Shown in pieces: positions 1 to 5,139 of a DNA stretch of 15,364 nt. Each line of letters begins with the position of its first letter. Position 1 is the stretch's first letter. Both the position numbers and the translations under genes were made by a program. Under the pieces are notes generated by a model. It was not told where the DNA came from, made no database searches, and saw only the letters and a list, made by a program, of their open reading frames with translations. Source of the stretch: JAUIEH01 sp964483375 (GTDB taxonomy: Bacteria; Pseudomonadota; Alphaproteobacteria; Caulobacterales; Maricaulaceae); contig CAZABJ010000061.1 in assembly GCA_964483375.1 (NCBI GenBank), positions 1 through 15,364 on the forward strand, written 5' to 3'.

Positions 1-43
1 CCTAATCCGGAGGTCGCAGGTTAGAGTCCTGCCGGGGACGCCA
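1..43 (+). tRNA. tRNA-Arg(CCU), 3' part only
   Basis: The window opens inside the anticodon loop (CCU at 1-3, then AA). It continues through the anticodon 3' stem TCCGG, the variable loop AGGTC, a T arm with stem GCAGG/CCTGC (16-20 and 28-32), the acceptor 3' strand CGGGGAC (33-39), discriminator G40 and an encoded CCA (41-43). The anticodon is read from its position two bases before the stem, so the upstream T33 is not visible. The T loop reads TTAGAGT, so position 56 is A where nearly all tRNAs have C. The 5' half lies outside the window, so its integrity cannot be judged. Confidence 0.85.
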
Positions 44-52
44 GATTGGCGG

Positions 53-448
53 TTAGGGCAGGTTTAGCTGCCAGGAAACGCCGAATTTGTCTTGGACCCA
101 GGCGAAGCGGGCGGAGAAGTCGTACTCGCCGGGGGGCATGAGAAACGAACCGCCTTCTGAGAGCCCGTCGGCGAGGCGGTCGAACGCGTCCCTGTCGGGG
201 CAGGTCACGAAGAGGGAAATCGACGGCGTGAAATCGAACTCATGCGGGGTCGGACTTTCCAACACCATGACTTCCAAGCCGTTGAGCGAGAGCGTCGCAA
301 GCTTGACGGCGCCCTCCGGACCTGGCTCTCCAGGACCGAAGCGTTCCGTCGTCAGCACGCGCGCGTCGTCGAAGAGGTCGACATAGCAGGCGATCGCTTC
401 TTCGGCGCGGCCTTGAAACATCAAAAAGGGGCGGATGGGCTGGACCAT
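53..448 (-). CDS. PhnB-like VOC/glyoxalase-fold protein
   Basis: This 131-residue protein belongs by pattern to the PhnB / '3-demethylubiquinone-9 3-methyltransferase' branch of the vicinal-oxygen-chelate superfamily. It opens with PIRPFLMFQGRAEEAIACY, the usual 'fold plus A-E-A-I-x-F/Y-Y' start, has NGLEVMVLES in the middle and ends W-x-L-N-L-P. The length is normal for this single-domain family. Despite the historical name, these proteins are not proven methyltransferases and the substrate cannot be read here. The ATG at 448 has GAGAGG eight bases upstream. The stop lies 10 bp after the tRNA. It is divergent from the nuclease-like lipoprotein gene with about 37 bp between the chosen starts. 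Confidence 0.82.
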   Translation of the reverse strand: MVQPIRPFLMFQGRAEEAIACYVDLFDDARVLTTERFGPGEPGPEGAVKLATLSLNGLEVMVLESPTPHEFDFTPSISLFVTCPDRDAFDRLADGLSEGGSFLMPPGEYDFSARFAWVQDKFGVSWQLNLP

Positions 449-485
449 GGCGAAGGCCTCTCAGAGCGGAACCGAGGCCGGCAGG

Positions 486-1349
486 ATGAGCGCGGCCGAA
501 ACCTCGCGCAAGCCTGCGCCCGGGGGGCTCACGCGGCGGGGCGCGCTCGCCGCAAGCGCCGCCTTGGCGGCCTGCGGACCACGCCCGCAAATGGCGGCGG
601 ATGAGAGCGGCGTTGAAACGGGAACCGGCGCGGTTCTCGAAGCGCTTGACGGCCAAACCCTGCGCCTGGACACCGGCGATGAGGTCACGCTCGCAGGTCT
701 GCGCGCGCCGCAGGCCGCTGCGGGGCTGGGACCGGCCGAGCCGGGTTTCGAGGCGTCAAAAGCGGCGTTGGCCGGCTTGGCGGTCGGACACAGCTTGCAG
801 TTCGCCCCGAGCCTCCAAACCGGTCCGCGCGATCGGTGGGGCCGCATCGCGGCCCATGTCTGGCGCGCTGAGGGAGAGGGAGAGACCTGGCTGCAGGCGC
901 GATTGACGGCGGCCGGCGCGGCTCGGGTGGACCCCGAACACGCCGGAACAGCTTCGCCGGGCGCGCCGGATTGGGATGAGGCGGCCGCAGCACTTTTGGT
1001 GCGCGAAGCCGAAGCGCGTGCGGCGGTTCGCGGCCTATGGCGGGAGGCGTATTACGCGGTGCGGCCGGCGGACGCCGCCTCCGCCTCGATCGGAGCGTTT
1101 CAGATCGTAGAAGGCGTGGTGGTGGACGTCGCCGACGTGCGCGGGCGCATCTATCTGAATTTTGGCCCGGACTATCGCACCGACTTCACCGCCTCCATCG
1201 CCCCCGACGACGTCGACGGCTTCGAGCGCGACCGCGTGTTCGCCCTGCCGGGCGCGCGGGTGCGCGTCCGAGGCTTCGTCGAGGCGCGCAACGGCCCGAT
1301 GATCTCGCTCACCCGGGCGGTGCAGCTTGAAGGGCCTTTATTCGGCTGA
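486..1349 (+). CDS. SNase-like (thermonuclease-fold) lipoprotein, probably inactive
   Basis: This 287-residue protein starts at the ATG at 486. Upstream in-frame starts (435, 447) would run into the divergent gene and lengthen the signal peptide. Residues 15-30 read LTRRGALAASAALAAC, a twin-arginine-like N region, hydrophobic core and lipobox LAAC with Cys30. It is therefore probably an exported lipoprotein, possibly through Tat. Residues 48-150 resemble a staphylococcal-nuclease domain (GAVLEALDGQTLRL, GLRAPQ, RDRWGR, then a WLQARLTAAGAARV segment). Residues 185-287 form a second region without a family I can name. Four of the residues needed by active SNases appear substituted: DGD reads DGQ, the Arg before the loop is Thr, and D-T-P-E reads R-A-P-Q. 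Only the Arg of the D-x-W-G-R motif remains. A binding or structural role is more likely than cleavage. Confidence 0.75.
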   Translation: MSAAETSRKPAPGGLTRRGALAASAALAACGPRPQMAADESGVETGTGAVLEALDGQTLRLDTGDEVTLAGLRAPQAAAGLGPAEPGFEASKAALAGLAVGHSLQFAPSLQTGPRDRWGRIAAHVWRAEGEGETWLQARLTAAGAARVDPEHAGTASPGAPDWDEAAAALLVREAEARAAVRGLWREAYYAVRPADAASASIGAFQIVEGVVVDVADVRGRIYLNFGPDYRTDFTASIAPDDVDGFERDRVFALPGARVRVRGFVEARNGPMISLTRAVQLEGPLFG

Positions 1350-1353
1350 GGGG

Positions 1354-1818
1354 TCAGCGGTTCATGCGCGCCAAACGGCGCTCGATCTCCCGCGCGCCCG
1401 CCCAATAGCTGCGGCCGTGCTCGCGTTCCTCCGCTTTTATTTTGTCTTGTCCCGTTGTGATCATGCGTCCCATGACCGGGCCGATGGCGAGCAGGATGGC
1501 GTCGGGCCGCGCGACAAGGCCGCTGCGGAACATCACCCCCATCCAATGCACCCAGTTGAGCATGAAGGTGAGGGACCGCTCTTGCTCGGCGCTCAGCGCT
1601 TGGCCGCTGGCGCGGGCGGCTTCGATCGCCGGCAACTCCTCAGACCAGCCGCCTTCCCAGCGCAGACGAAGGCTTTCGGAAAGCGTCACCACCGTATTCA
1701 CGTCGCGCGCTTTGCCCGCGCGGCGGCTTTCCCACCACAACACGAACAAGCCGAGCGGCAGACCCACCACTGTCACGCCCGCCGCTGCGATCTGCAGCAC
1801 TTGATGAAGATGTTCCAC
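1354..1818 (-). CDS. hypothetical one-pass membrane protein
   Basis: This 154-residue protein has no function I recognise. Residues 8-29 (from LQIAAAGVTVV to the WW pair) form one hydrophobic helix near the N terminus. A charged region follows (ESRRAGKARDVNTVV), then a mostly helical domain with Trp/Met-rich stretches (NWVHWMGVMFRSGL) and a basic end. The likely topology is one N-terminal anchor with a cytoplasmic helical domain. The start is GTG at 1818; the preceding GGGGGAGA sits about seven bases upstream, inside the 3' arm of a perfect hairpin. It lies downstream of rpoH on the same strand (67 bp gap). Its stop is 4 bp from the convergent SNase-like stop, leaving no room for a terminator between them. 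Confidence 0.7.
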   Translation of the reverse strand: MEHLHQVLQIAAAGVTVVGLPLGLFVLWWESRRAGKARDVNTVVTLSESLRLRWEGGWSEELPAIEAARASGQALSAEQERSLTFMLNWVHWMGVMFRSGLVARPDAILLAIGPVMGRMITTGQDKIKAEEREHGRSYWAGAREIERRLARMNR

Positions 1819-1825
1819 GAAACGT

Positions 1826-1863
1826 TCTCCCCCGCATCGCCGACCTTGCCGATGCGGGGGAGA
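1826..1863 (-). promoter_or_regulatory. perfect 14-bp hairpin after rpoH that buries the next gene's SD
   Basis: Arms 1850-1863 and 1826-1839 are perfectly complementary with a 10-nt loop. On the minus strand the 3' arm reads CGATGCGGGGGAGA, and its GGGGGAGA is the only Shine-Dalgarno-like sequence for the GTG at 1818. There is no clear T tract after the stem (it is followed by ACGTTTC), so it is a poor intrinsic terminator. It could stabilise the rpoH mRNA 3' end, limit translation of the downstream gene, or both. The structure is seen; the function is inferred. Confidence 0.7.
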
Positions 1864-1884
1864 TAGCGCGTTCAGGGCCGTGCG

Positions 1885-2775
1885 TCAGCCCGTCGGCAGC
1901 AAGCCCGACGCCTCAGGGTCGCCATGCGCGGCCAAGAGGGCGGCTTTCAACTTCTTGAGCGCCTGATGCTCAATCTGCCGGACCCGCTCTTTTGAAATGC
2001 CCAGCTGCTTGCCGAGCGTCTCCAAGGTCCTCGGTTCGTCCGTCAAGCGACGTTCGCGCACGATGAACAACTCGCGCGGGTTGAGCCGGGTGAGCGCCTG
2101 GTTGAGCCATTCTGACCGGGTGGCGGTGTCTCTACGGTCCATGACCGCTTCTTCCGGCGCTGGACGCTCGTCGGCCAGAAAATCCAGCCACTCCGCTTCG
2201 CCGTCTTCCGTCATCGGCGCGTTCAGCGAACGGTCCGAGGCGGACAGCCGGGACGCCATGGCTTCGACCTCGCCTTTTTGGACGCGGAGCTGTTTGGCGA
2301 CGTAATCCCGGTTTTCCGGGGTCATCGAGCCGTCGCCAACGTCGTTGATGAGCGCACGCAGCCGACGCAGGTTGAAGAACAGAGACTTTTGAGCGGACGT
2401 TGTGCCGGTGCGAACGATCGACCAGTTGCGCAGCACGAAATCCTGAATGGACGACCGAATCCACCAGGTCGCATAGGTGGAGAAGCGCACCTCCCGCTCC
2501 GGTTCGAAGCGCGCCGCAGCCTGCATCAGGCCGACATTGCCTTCCTGAACCAGGTCCGCCATCGGCAGGCCATAGTTCCGGAACCGGGCCGCCATTGAGA
2601 TCACCAGGCGCATGTAAGCGGTCGTCAGCTTGTGCAGCGCGGTTTCATCGCCGTCTTCGCGCCAGGCGCGGGCGAGGGCGAGTTCCTCTTCTTGCCCCAA
2701 AAGCGGCGCGCTCATCGCCTTTTTCACAAAGCGGCGGCTGGCGTTTTGGCTATCGACCGTTTCGATCGAACTCAT
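1885..2775 (-). CDS. rpoH: RpoH-type (sigma-32 family) RNA polymerase sigma factor
   Basis: This 296-residue sigma-70-class factor is of the heat-shock type. Region 2 is clear (LVQEGNVGLMQAAARFEPER at about 75-94, FSTYATWWIRSSIQDF at 98-113). The RpoH-box motif QKSLFFNLRR at 129-138 separates it from RpoD/RpoS. Region 4 ends with a helix-turn-helix (TLETLGKQLGISKERVRQIE, about 246-265). It directs RNA polymerase to heat- or oxidative-stress promoters. Alphaproteobacteria often carry two or more paralogues, and the fdxA-carD neighbourhood suggests the RpoH2/RpoHII kind, which I cannot prove here. The ATG at 2775 has GAGAGG about six bases upstream. It has its own upstream promoter region, separated from carD by a terminator. 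Confidence 0.93.
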   Translation of the reverse strand: MSSIETVDSQNASRRFVKKAMSAPLLGQEEELALARAWREDGDETALHKLTTAYMRLVISMAARFRNYGLPMADLVQEGNVGLMQAAARFEPEREVRFSTYATWWIRSSIQDFVLRNWSIVRTGTTSAQKSLFFNLRRLRALINDVGDGSMTPENRDYVAKQLRVQKGEVEAMASRLSASDRSLNAPMTEDGEAEWLDFLADERPAPEEAVMDRRDTATRSEWLNQALTRLNPRELFIVRERRLTDEPRTLETLGKQLGISKERVRQIEHQALKKLKAALLAAHGDPEASGLLPTG

Positions 2776-2793
2776 CGAACCTCTCCGCGATGA

Positions 2794-2819
2794 CGTCAGC
2801 AGTTTTGAATAATTCTACG
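2794..2819 (-). repeat. 26-bp direct repeat, downstream copy near rpoH start
   Basis: The downstream copy begins CGTAGAATTATTCAAAACTG on the minus strand, 115 bp from the other copy and 19 bp before the rpoH ATG. It carries TAGAAT in the position of TATAAT. No convincing -35 lies 16-18 bp upstream (the best is TGAACC at 18 bp). It could be a second promoter using an alternative sigma factor, or a regulator site shared with the first copy. Confidence 0.7.
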
Positions 2820-2908
2820 AACGGGCCGATGGGCCGGTTCATCGGTTTGGTCGGTCTGCGGCGTCCGGTCGCAGAGTCGCGAACGCCTCGTCCGAACGCC
2901 GATCTGCG

Positions 2909-2934
2909 CGTCATCAGTTTAGAGTAATTATACG
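2909..2934 (-). repeat. 26-bp direct repeat, upstream copy (contains the -10)
   Basis: The upstream copy begins CGTATAATTACTCTAAACTG on the minus strand. It matches the copy at 2794-2819 at 22 of 26 positions. It is strikingly AT-rich for this DNA and includes TATAAT of the promoter. Confidence 0.75.
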
Positions 2935-2955
2935 TTGCAGTGCGGGAGGTGTCAT
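2927..2955 (-). promoter_or_regulatory. probable housekeeping promoter for rpoH
   Basis: On the minus strand ATGACA (2955-2950) is followed by a 17-bp spacer and a perfect TATAAT (2932-2927). This matches the sigma-70 consensus at 11 of 12 positions. The start of transcription would be near 2920, giving a leader of about 145 nt before the rpoH ATG. The -10 element lies inside the upstream copy of the 26-bp repeat. Confidence 0.65.
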
Positions 2956-3023
2956 CTGGGGCTCCCTGCCGCACGTCCAATCGCAGCGCTTGTTTTGAAA
3001 GGGCTATCGGGCGCCGCATTGGT

Positions 3024-3043
3024 CGGTCACGCCGAAGTGACCG
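3024..3043. repeat. inverted repeat CGGTCAC-N6-GTGACCG
   Basis: A perfect 7-bp dyad with a 6-nt centre (GCCGAA) lies between the carD terminator and the rpoH promoter, about 70 bp upstream of its -35. It could be an operator or a small hairpin. There is no T tract beside it, so it is not a terminator. Confidence 0.4.
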
Positions 3044-3079
3044 CCGCGTCATCGGCGCGAGCGCGCTGCGCAGATAGGC

Positions 3080-3110
3080 AAAAGCCCGCGCCGGATTAGG
3101 GCGCGGGCTT
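3080..3110 (-). terminator. intrinsic terminator of carD
   Basis: On the minus strand an 11-bp perfect GC-rich stem (3110-3100 with 3092-3082, core GCCCGCGCC/GGCGCGGGC) and a 7-nt loop are followed by TTTT (3083-3080). It begins 27 bp after the carD stop and should isolate carD from rpoH. Confidence 0.9.
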
Positions 3111-3137
3111 CGAGCATACGGTCATTCGCGCTGAGCG

Positions 3138-3668
3138 TTAGGCGGCCGTCTTGTGCAGCGACTGCGCCAATTTCCCCATCGCGGCTTCCCGGTCGATGTT
3201 CTCAACGGCCGCCACTTCGCGCACCAAGCGGTCCAGCGCGGACTCGTACAGCTGCCGTTCGGAGTAGGATTGCTCGGGCTGATCTTCGGCGCGATGGAGG
3301 TCGCGCACGACTTCCGCAATCTGCATCAGATCGCCGGAGTTGATCTTCGCTTCATACTCCTGGGCGCGACGGCTCCACATGGTCCGCTTCACGCGCGCTT
3401 TGCCTTTCAGCGTATTGAGCGCGTCGGAAACGAGCTTGGAGGAGGCCAGCGGGCGCATGCCGCAATTGCGCGCCTTCGCGGTGGGCACGCGCAAGGTCAT
3501 TTTGTCCTGCTCGAATGAGATCACATAAACTTCGATCTTGAAGTCCGCGACGGTGTCGCTCTCGATTCCGGTGATGACGCCGACGCCATGCGCGGGATAC
3601 ACGATGTGCTCGCCGACGCTGAACTCGTGTTCGGATTTCGCTTTTTTCTTGGTCGTTGTCGTCGTCAT
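3138..3668 (-). CDS. carD: CarD/CdnL-family transcription regulator
   Basis: This 176-residue protein has the CarD/CdnL family layout. A short Thr/Lys-rich N terminus (MTTTTTKKKAKSEHEF) precedes the RNA-polymerase-interacting domain (VGEHIVYPAHGVGVITGIE, then IEVYVISFEQDKMTLRVP, about residues 17-62). A helical C-terminal part follows (WSRRAQEYEAKINSGDLMQIAEVVRDLHRAE). Family members bind the RNA polymerase beta subunit and stabilise open complexes at promoters, including rRNA promoters. The ATG at 3668 is chosen over GTG 3674 because GAAGAGA lies at a suitable distance upstream. It follows fdxA by 246 bp, ends at a strong terminator and precedes rpoH, an arrangement common in Alphaproteobacteria. 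Confidence 0.93.
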   Translation of the reverse strand: MTTTTTKKKAKSEHEFSVGEHIVYPAHGVGVITGIESDTVADFKIEVYVISFEQDKMTLRVPTAKARNCGMRPLASSKLVSDALNTLKGKARVKRTMWSRRAQEYEAKINSGDLMQIAEVVRDLHRAEDQPEQSYSERQLYESALDRLVREVAAVENIDREAAMGKLAQSLHKTAA

Positions 3669-3845
3669 GCCCACTCTCTTCTAAAACCTATCCCGCCCGC
3701 TTGACGCGCGGACGAAATCGCCCGAATTCACCGGTTACGCGGCGATGGCGCATTGCTGGGGTGGCTCGATTTCGGTCAAATCGCCCGTAATCCACGCCGA
3801 TTCAGCCCGCGCGAATTCGCAGGCCTACAGGCGAGCTAGTCCGAC

Positions 3846-3873
3846 ATATTAACGGACAGCGCGGAAAAAGCAA
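3846..3873 (-). promoter_or_regulatory. possible promoter for carD
   Basis: In the 246-bp fdxA-carD gap the minus strand reads TTGCTT (3873-3868), a 16-bp spacer and TAATAT (3851-3846). It is the only AT-rich pair of hexamers at suitable spacing there. It would give a leader of about 170 nt. The prediction is weak. Confidence 0.35.
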
Positions 3874-3914
3874 GAAATTCCGCAGGCTGGGCTATCAATC
3901 GGTGAATCGTCCCT

Positions 3915-4256
3915 TCACGAGCCCTTGCCCGGATTAGGGCTGAAGAACTTCTCGTACTTTCCGGTGACTTTCGCCATTTCATCGGCGTCTGGCGGCGCTG
4001 GTGAGGTTTTGGTGACGTTGGGCCATTGCTCGGCATATTCTGTGTTTATTTTCAGCCACTTGCCGTCCGAATCGTCTTCGGTGTCGGGCACGATGGCTTC
4101 GACCGGACATTCCGGTTCGCAAACGCCGCAATCAATGCACTCGTCAGGTTTGATGACGAGCATGTTTTCGCCCTCGTAGAAGCAATCCACGGGACAAACG
4201 GCCACGCAGTCGGTGTATTTGCAGCGGATGCAGGCGTCGGTGACGAGATAGGTCAT
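3915..4256 (-). CDS. fdxA: 7Fe (3Fe-4S/4Fe-4S) ferredoxin FdxA
   Basis: This 113-residue ferredoxin begins MTYLVTDACIRCKYTDC. By analogy with Azotobacter FdI, C9, C17 and C50 would hold the [3Fe-4S] cluster and C21, C40, C43 and C46 the [4Fe-4S] cluster. The extra C12 and C25 are also typical. The acidic C-terminal extension ending in FFSPNPGKGS is normal for the FdxA type. It is a cytoplasmic single-electron carrier with partners unknown here. The ATG at 4256 fits the conserved family start, although the SD is weak. An upstream TTG at 4280 would add eight residues absent from the family. Confidence 0.95.
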   Translation of the reverse strand: MTYLVTDACIRCKYTDCVAVCPVDCFYEGENMLVIKPDECIDCGVCEPECPVEAIVPDTEDDSDGKWLKINTEYAEQWPNVTKTSPAPPDADEMAKVTGKYEKFFSPNPGKGS

Positions 4257-4300
4257 AAGTGCGGCGCAGGCCCTTACCAATGCGGAGATTGTTGAGGGGG

Positions 4301-4318
4301 ATCGCCCGGCCGGGCGAT
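4301..4318. promoter_or_regulatory. perfect 18-bp palindrome upstream of fdxA
   Basis: ATCGCCCGGCCGGGCGAT reads the same on both strands. It lies 45 bp upstream of the fdxA ATG. On the minus strand a perfect -35-like TTGACA sits two bases before it, so the palindrome would occupy the spacer of any promoter using that hexamer. No good -10 is visible at 16-18 bp. It could be an operator or a hairpin ending the terB-like transcript, though no T tract follows. Confidence 0.45.
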
Positions 4319-4346
4319 GTTGTCAACGTGGTGCGGCGCGGTTTTC

Positions 4347-4814
4347 TTAACCGCCGCCGATGTCGGTCCGCCGCGCGAGCTCCAAGGCGCGTTGACGCGC
4401 CAAACGGCTGGCGCGAACGGAGACATGGAGAAGGTCAGCGACTTTTCCGACAAAAGCGTCCTCGAACGGAGATTCCTCCCCGTCGGAAAACGCCACATGC
4501 CACATGCCCTCCACGACCGCCACACGCTCGTCTTCAGGCAGGCGTTTCACCACGCGCGTAAAGCGGTGATGGTCGACGGCCTGTTCGGCGACTTGTTCAG
4601 CTTGGTCAACGAGCTCAGTGGCTTCAGCCTCGTTCATGTTCCAAGTGTTACGGACGAGCTCGCCGATTTTGCCTTCTTCGATGGTGGCGTAGATGCCGTC
4701 CGCCATCGCGGTCTCAACCAGCAACGCGGTGGCGCACAGCCGCGCCTCTGCGATGTCGACGAGCGCCTCGTCCTTATCAACCTTGGCGATGAGAGACTTC
4801 ACCCAATCCAGCAT
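4347..4814 (-). CDS. TerB-like (tellurite resistance/DjlA N-domain fold) protein
   Basis: This 155-residue protein is recognised from the all-helical TerB pattern: LVDIAEARLCATALLVETAMADG, then IEEGKIGELVRNTWNMNEAEATEL, then RVVKRLPEDERVAVVEGMWHVAFSDGEES. The two A/SDG turns are the acidic metal-site positions of the fold. A role in tellurite resistance does not follow from the fold alone, and no other ter gene is present. The ATG at 4814 has an excellent GGGAAAGG about five bases upstream and overlaps the S4 gene's end by 38 bp. A longer reading frame upstream gives only Arg/Ala-rich sequence and is rejected. Confidence 0.82.
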   Translation of the reverse strand: MLDWVKSLIAKVDKDEALVDIAEARLCATALLVETAMADGIYATIEEGKIGELVRNTWNMNEAEATELVDQAEQVAEQAVDHHRFTRVVKRLPEDERVAVVEGMWHVAFSDGEESPFEDAFVGKVADLLHVSVRASRLARQRALELARRTDIGGG

Positions 4815-5139
4815 CGTCGCCTTTCCCGCTTTGTGAAACGTCAACATAGAGCATCCGCGCTTCCGCGGGAGGGCCGCGGCGCTTGCCAAGGCCCTCAACG
4901 CGCACGCAACGTAACCCCACCGGCGCGGCGAATGTAAGCACGTCGCCCACTCGAACGCGCCATCCCGCTTTCGACGTCTTCTGCTTGGCGCCGGCGCGCA
5001 GCACGCGAACGCCGCGTTTTCCCACAAAAGCGGCCGCCGTCCCGCGGGTTTTGAAGAACCGGGCGCGCCAGAGCCAAACGTCAAGCCGCGCGCAATCGGA
5101 CGGGGGAGAGGCTGTCTGGTGGGGGGCGGCGACGCTCAA
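4777..5139 (-). CDS. S4-domain RNA-binding protein (Hsp15-like)
   Basis: This 120-residue protein is built around one S4 domain. RLDVWLWRARFFKTRGTAAA (18-37) is the hallmark helix pair, followed by GKRGVRV and the beta segment WRVRVGDVLTF (60-70). Hsp15/HslR proteins with this layout bind rRNA or stalled 50S subunits, and a ribosome or RNA role is likely here. The start is TTG at 5139, overlapping the helicase stop as TTGA, so translation is probably coupled. No in-frame ATG precedes the domain. The C-terminal tail overlaps the terB-like start. Confidence 0.85.
   Translation of the reverse strand: MSVAAPHQTASPPSDCARLDVWLWRARFFKTRGTAAAFVGKRGVRVLRAGAKQKTSKAGWRVRVGDVLTFAAPVGLRCVRVEGLGKRRGPPAEARMLYVDVSQSGKGDDAGLGEVSHRQG

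Larger units (their letters stand above)
2776..3079 (-). other. long regulatory gap upstream of rpoH
   Basis: About 300 bp between the carD terminator and the rpoH start hold no convincing gene. In minus-strand order they contain an inverted repeat (3024-3043), a near-consensus sigma-70-like promoter (2927-2955) and two copies of an AT-rich 26-bp repeat (2909-2934, 2794-2819). From the promoter, the untranslated leader would be about 140-145 nt. Short ORFs here lack family features and are treated as chance. Confidence 0.7.

Noticed and set aside
1..52. tRNA 3' end as an attachment site for a genomic island
   Set aside because: No integrase, phage gene or long repeat of the tRNA end is present. 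The only other match is 12 bp near rpmB.
435..485. Earlier starts (435, 447) for the SNase-like lipoprotein
   Set aside because: They overlap or abut the divergent VOC gene and put extra polar residues before the signal peptide. The start at 486 gives a normal lipoprotein signal.
3836..4036. 66-residue minus-strand frame overlapping the fdxA end
   Set aside because: It overlaps fdxA in another frame, shows no family features and has no clear SD.
4815..5084. Longer N terminus for the TerB-like protein
   Set aside because: The added 90 residues are Arg/Ala-rich and lie over the S4 gene. A strong SD precedes the ATG at 4814.
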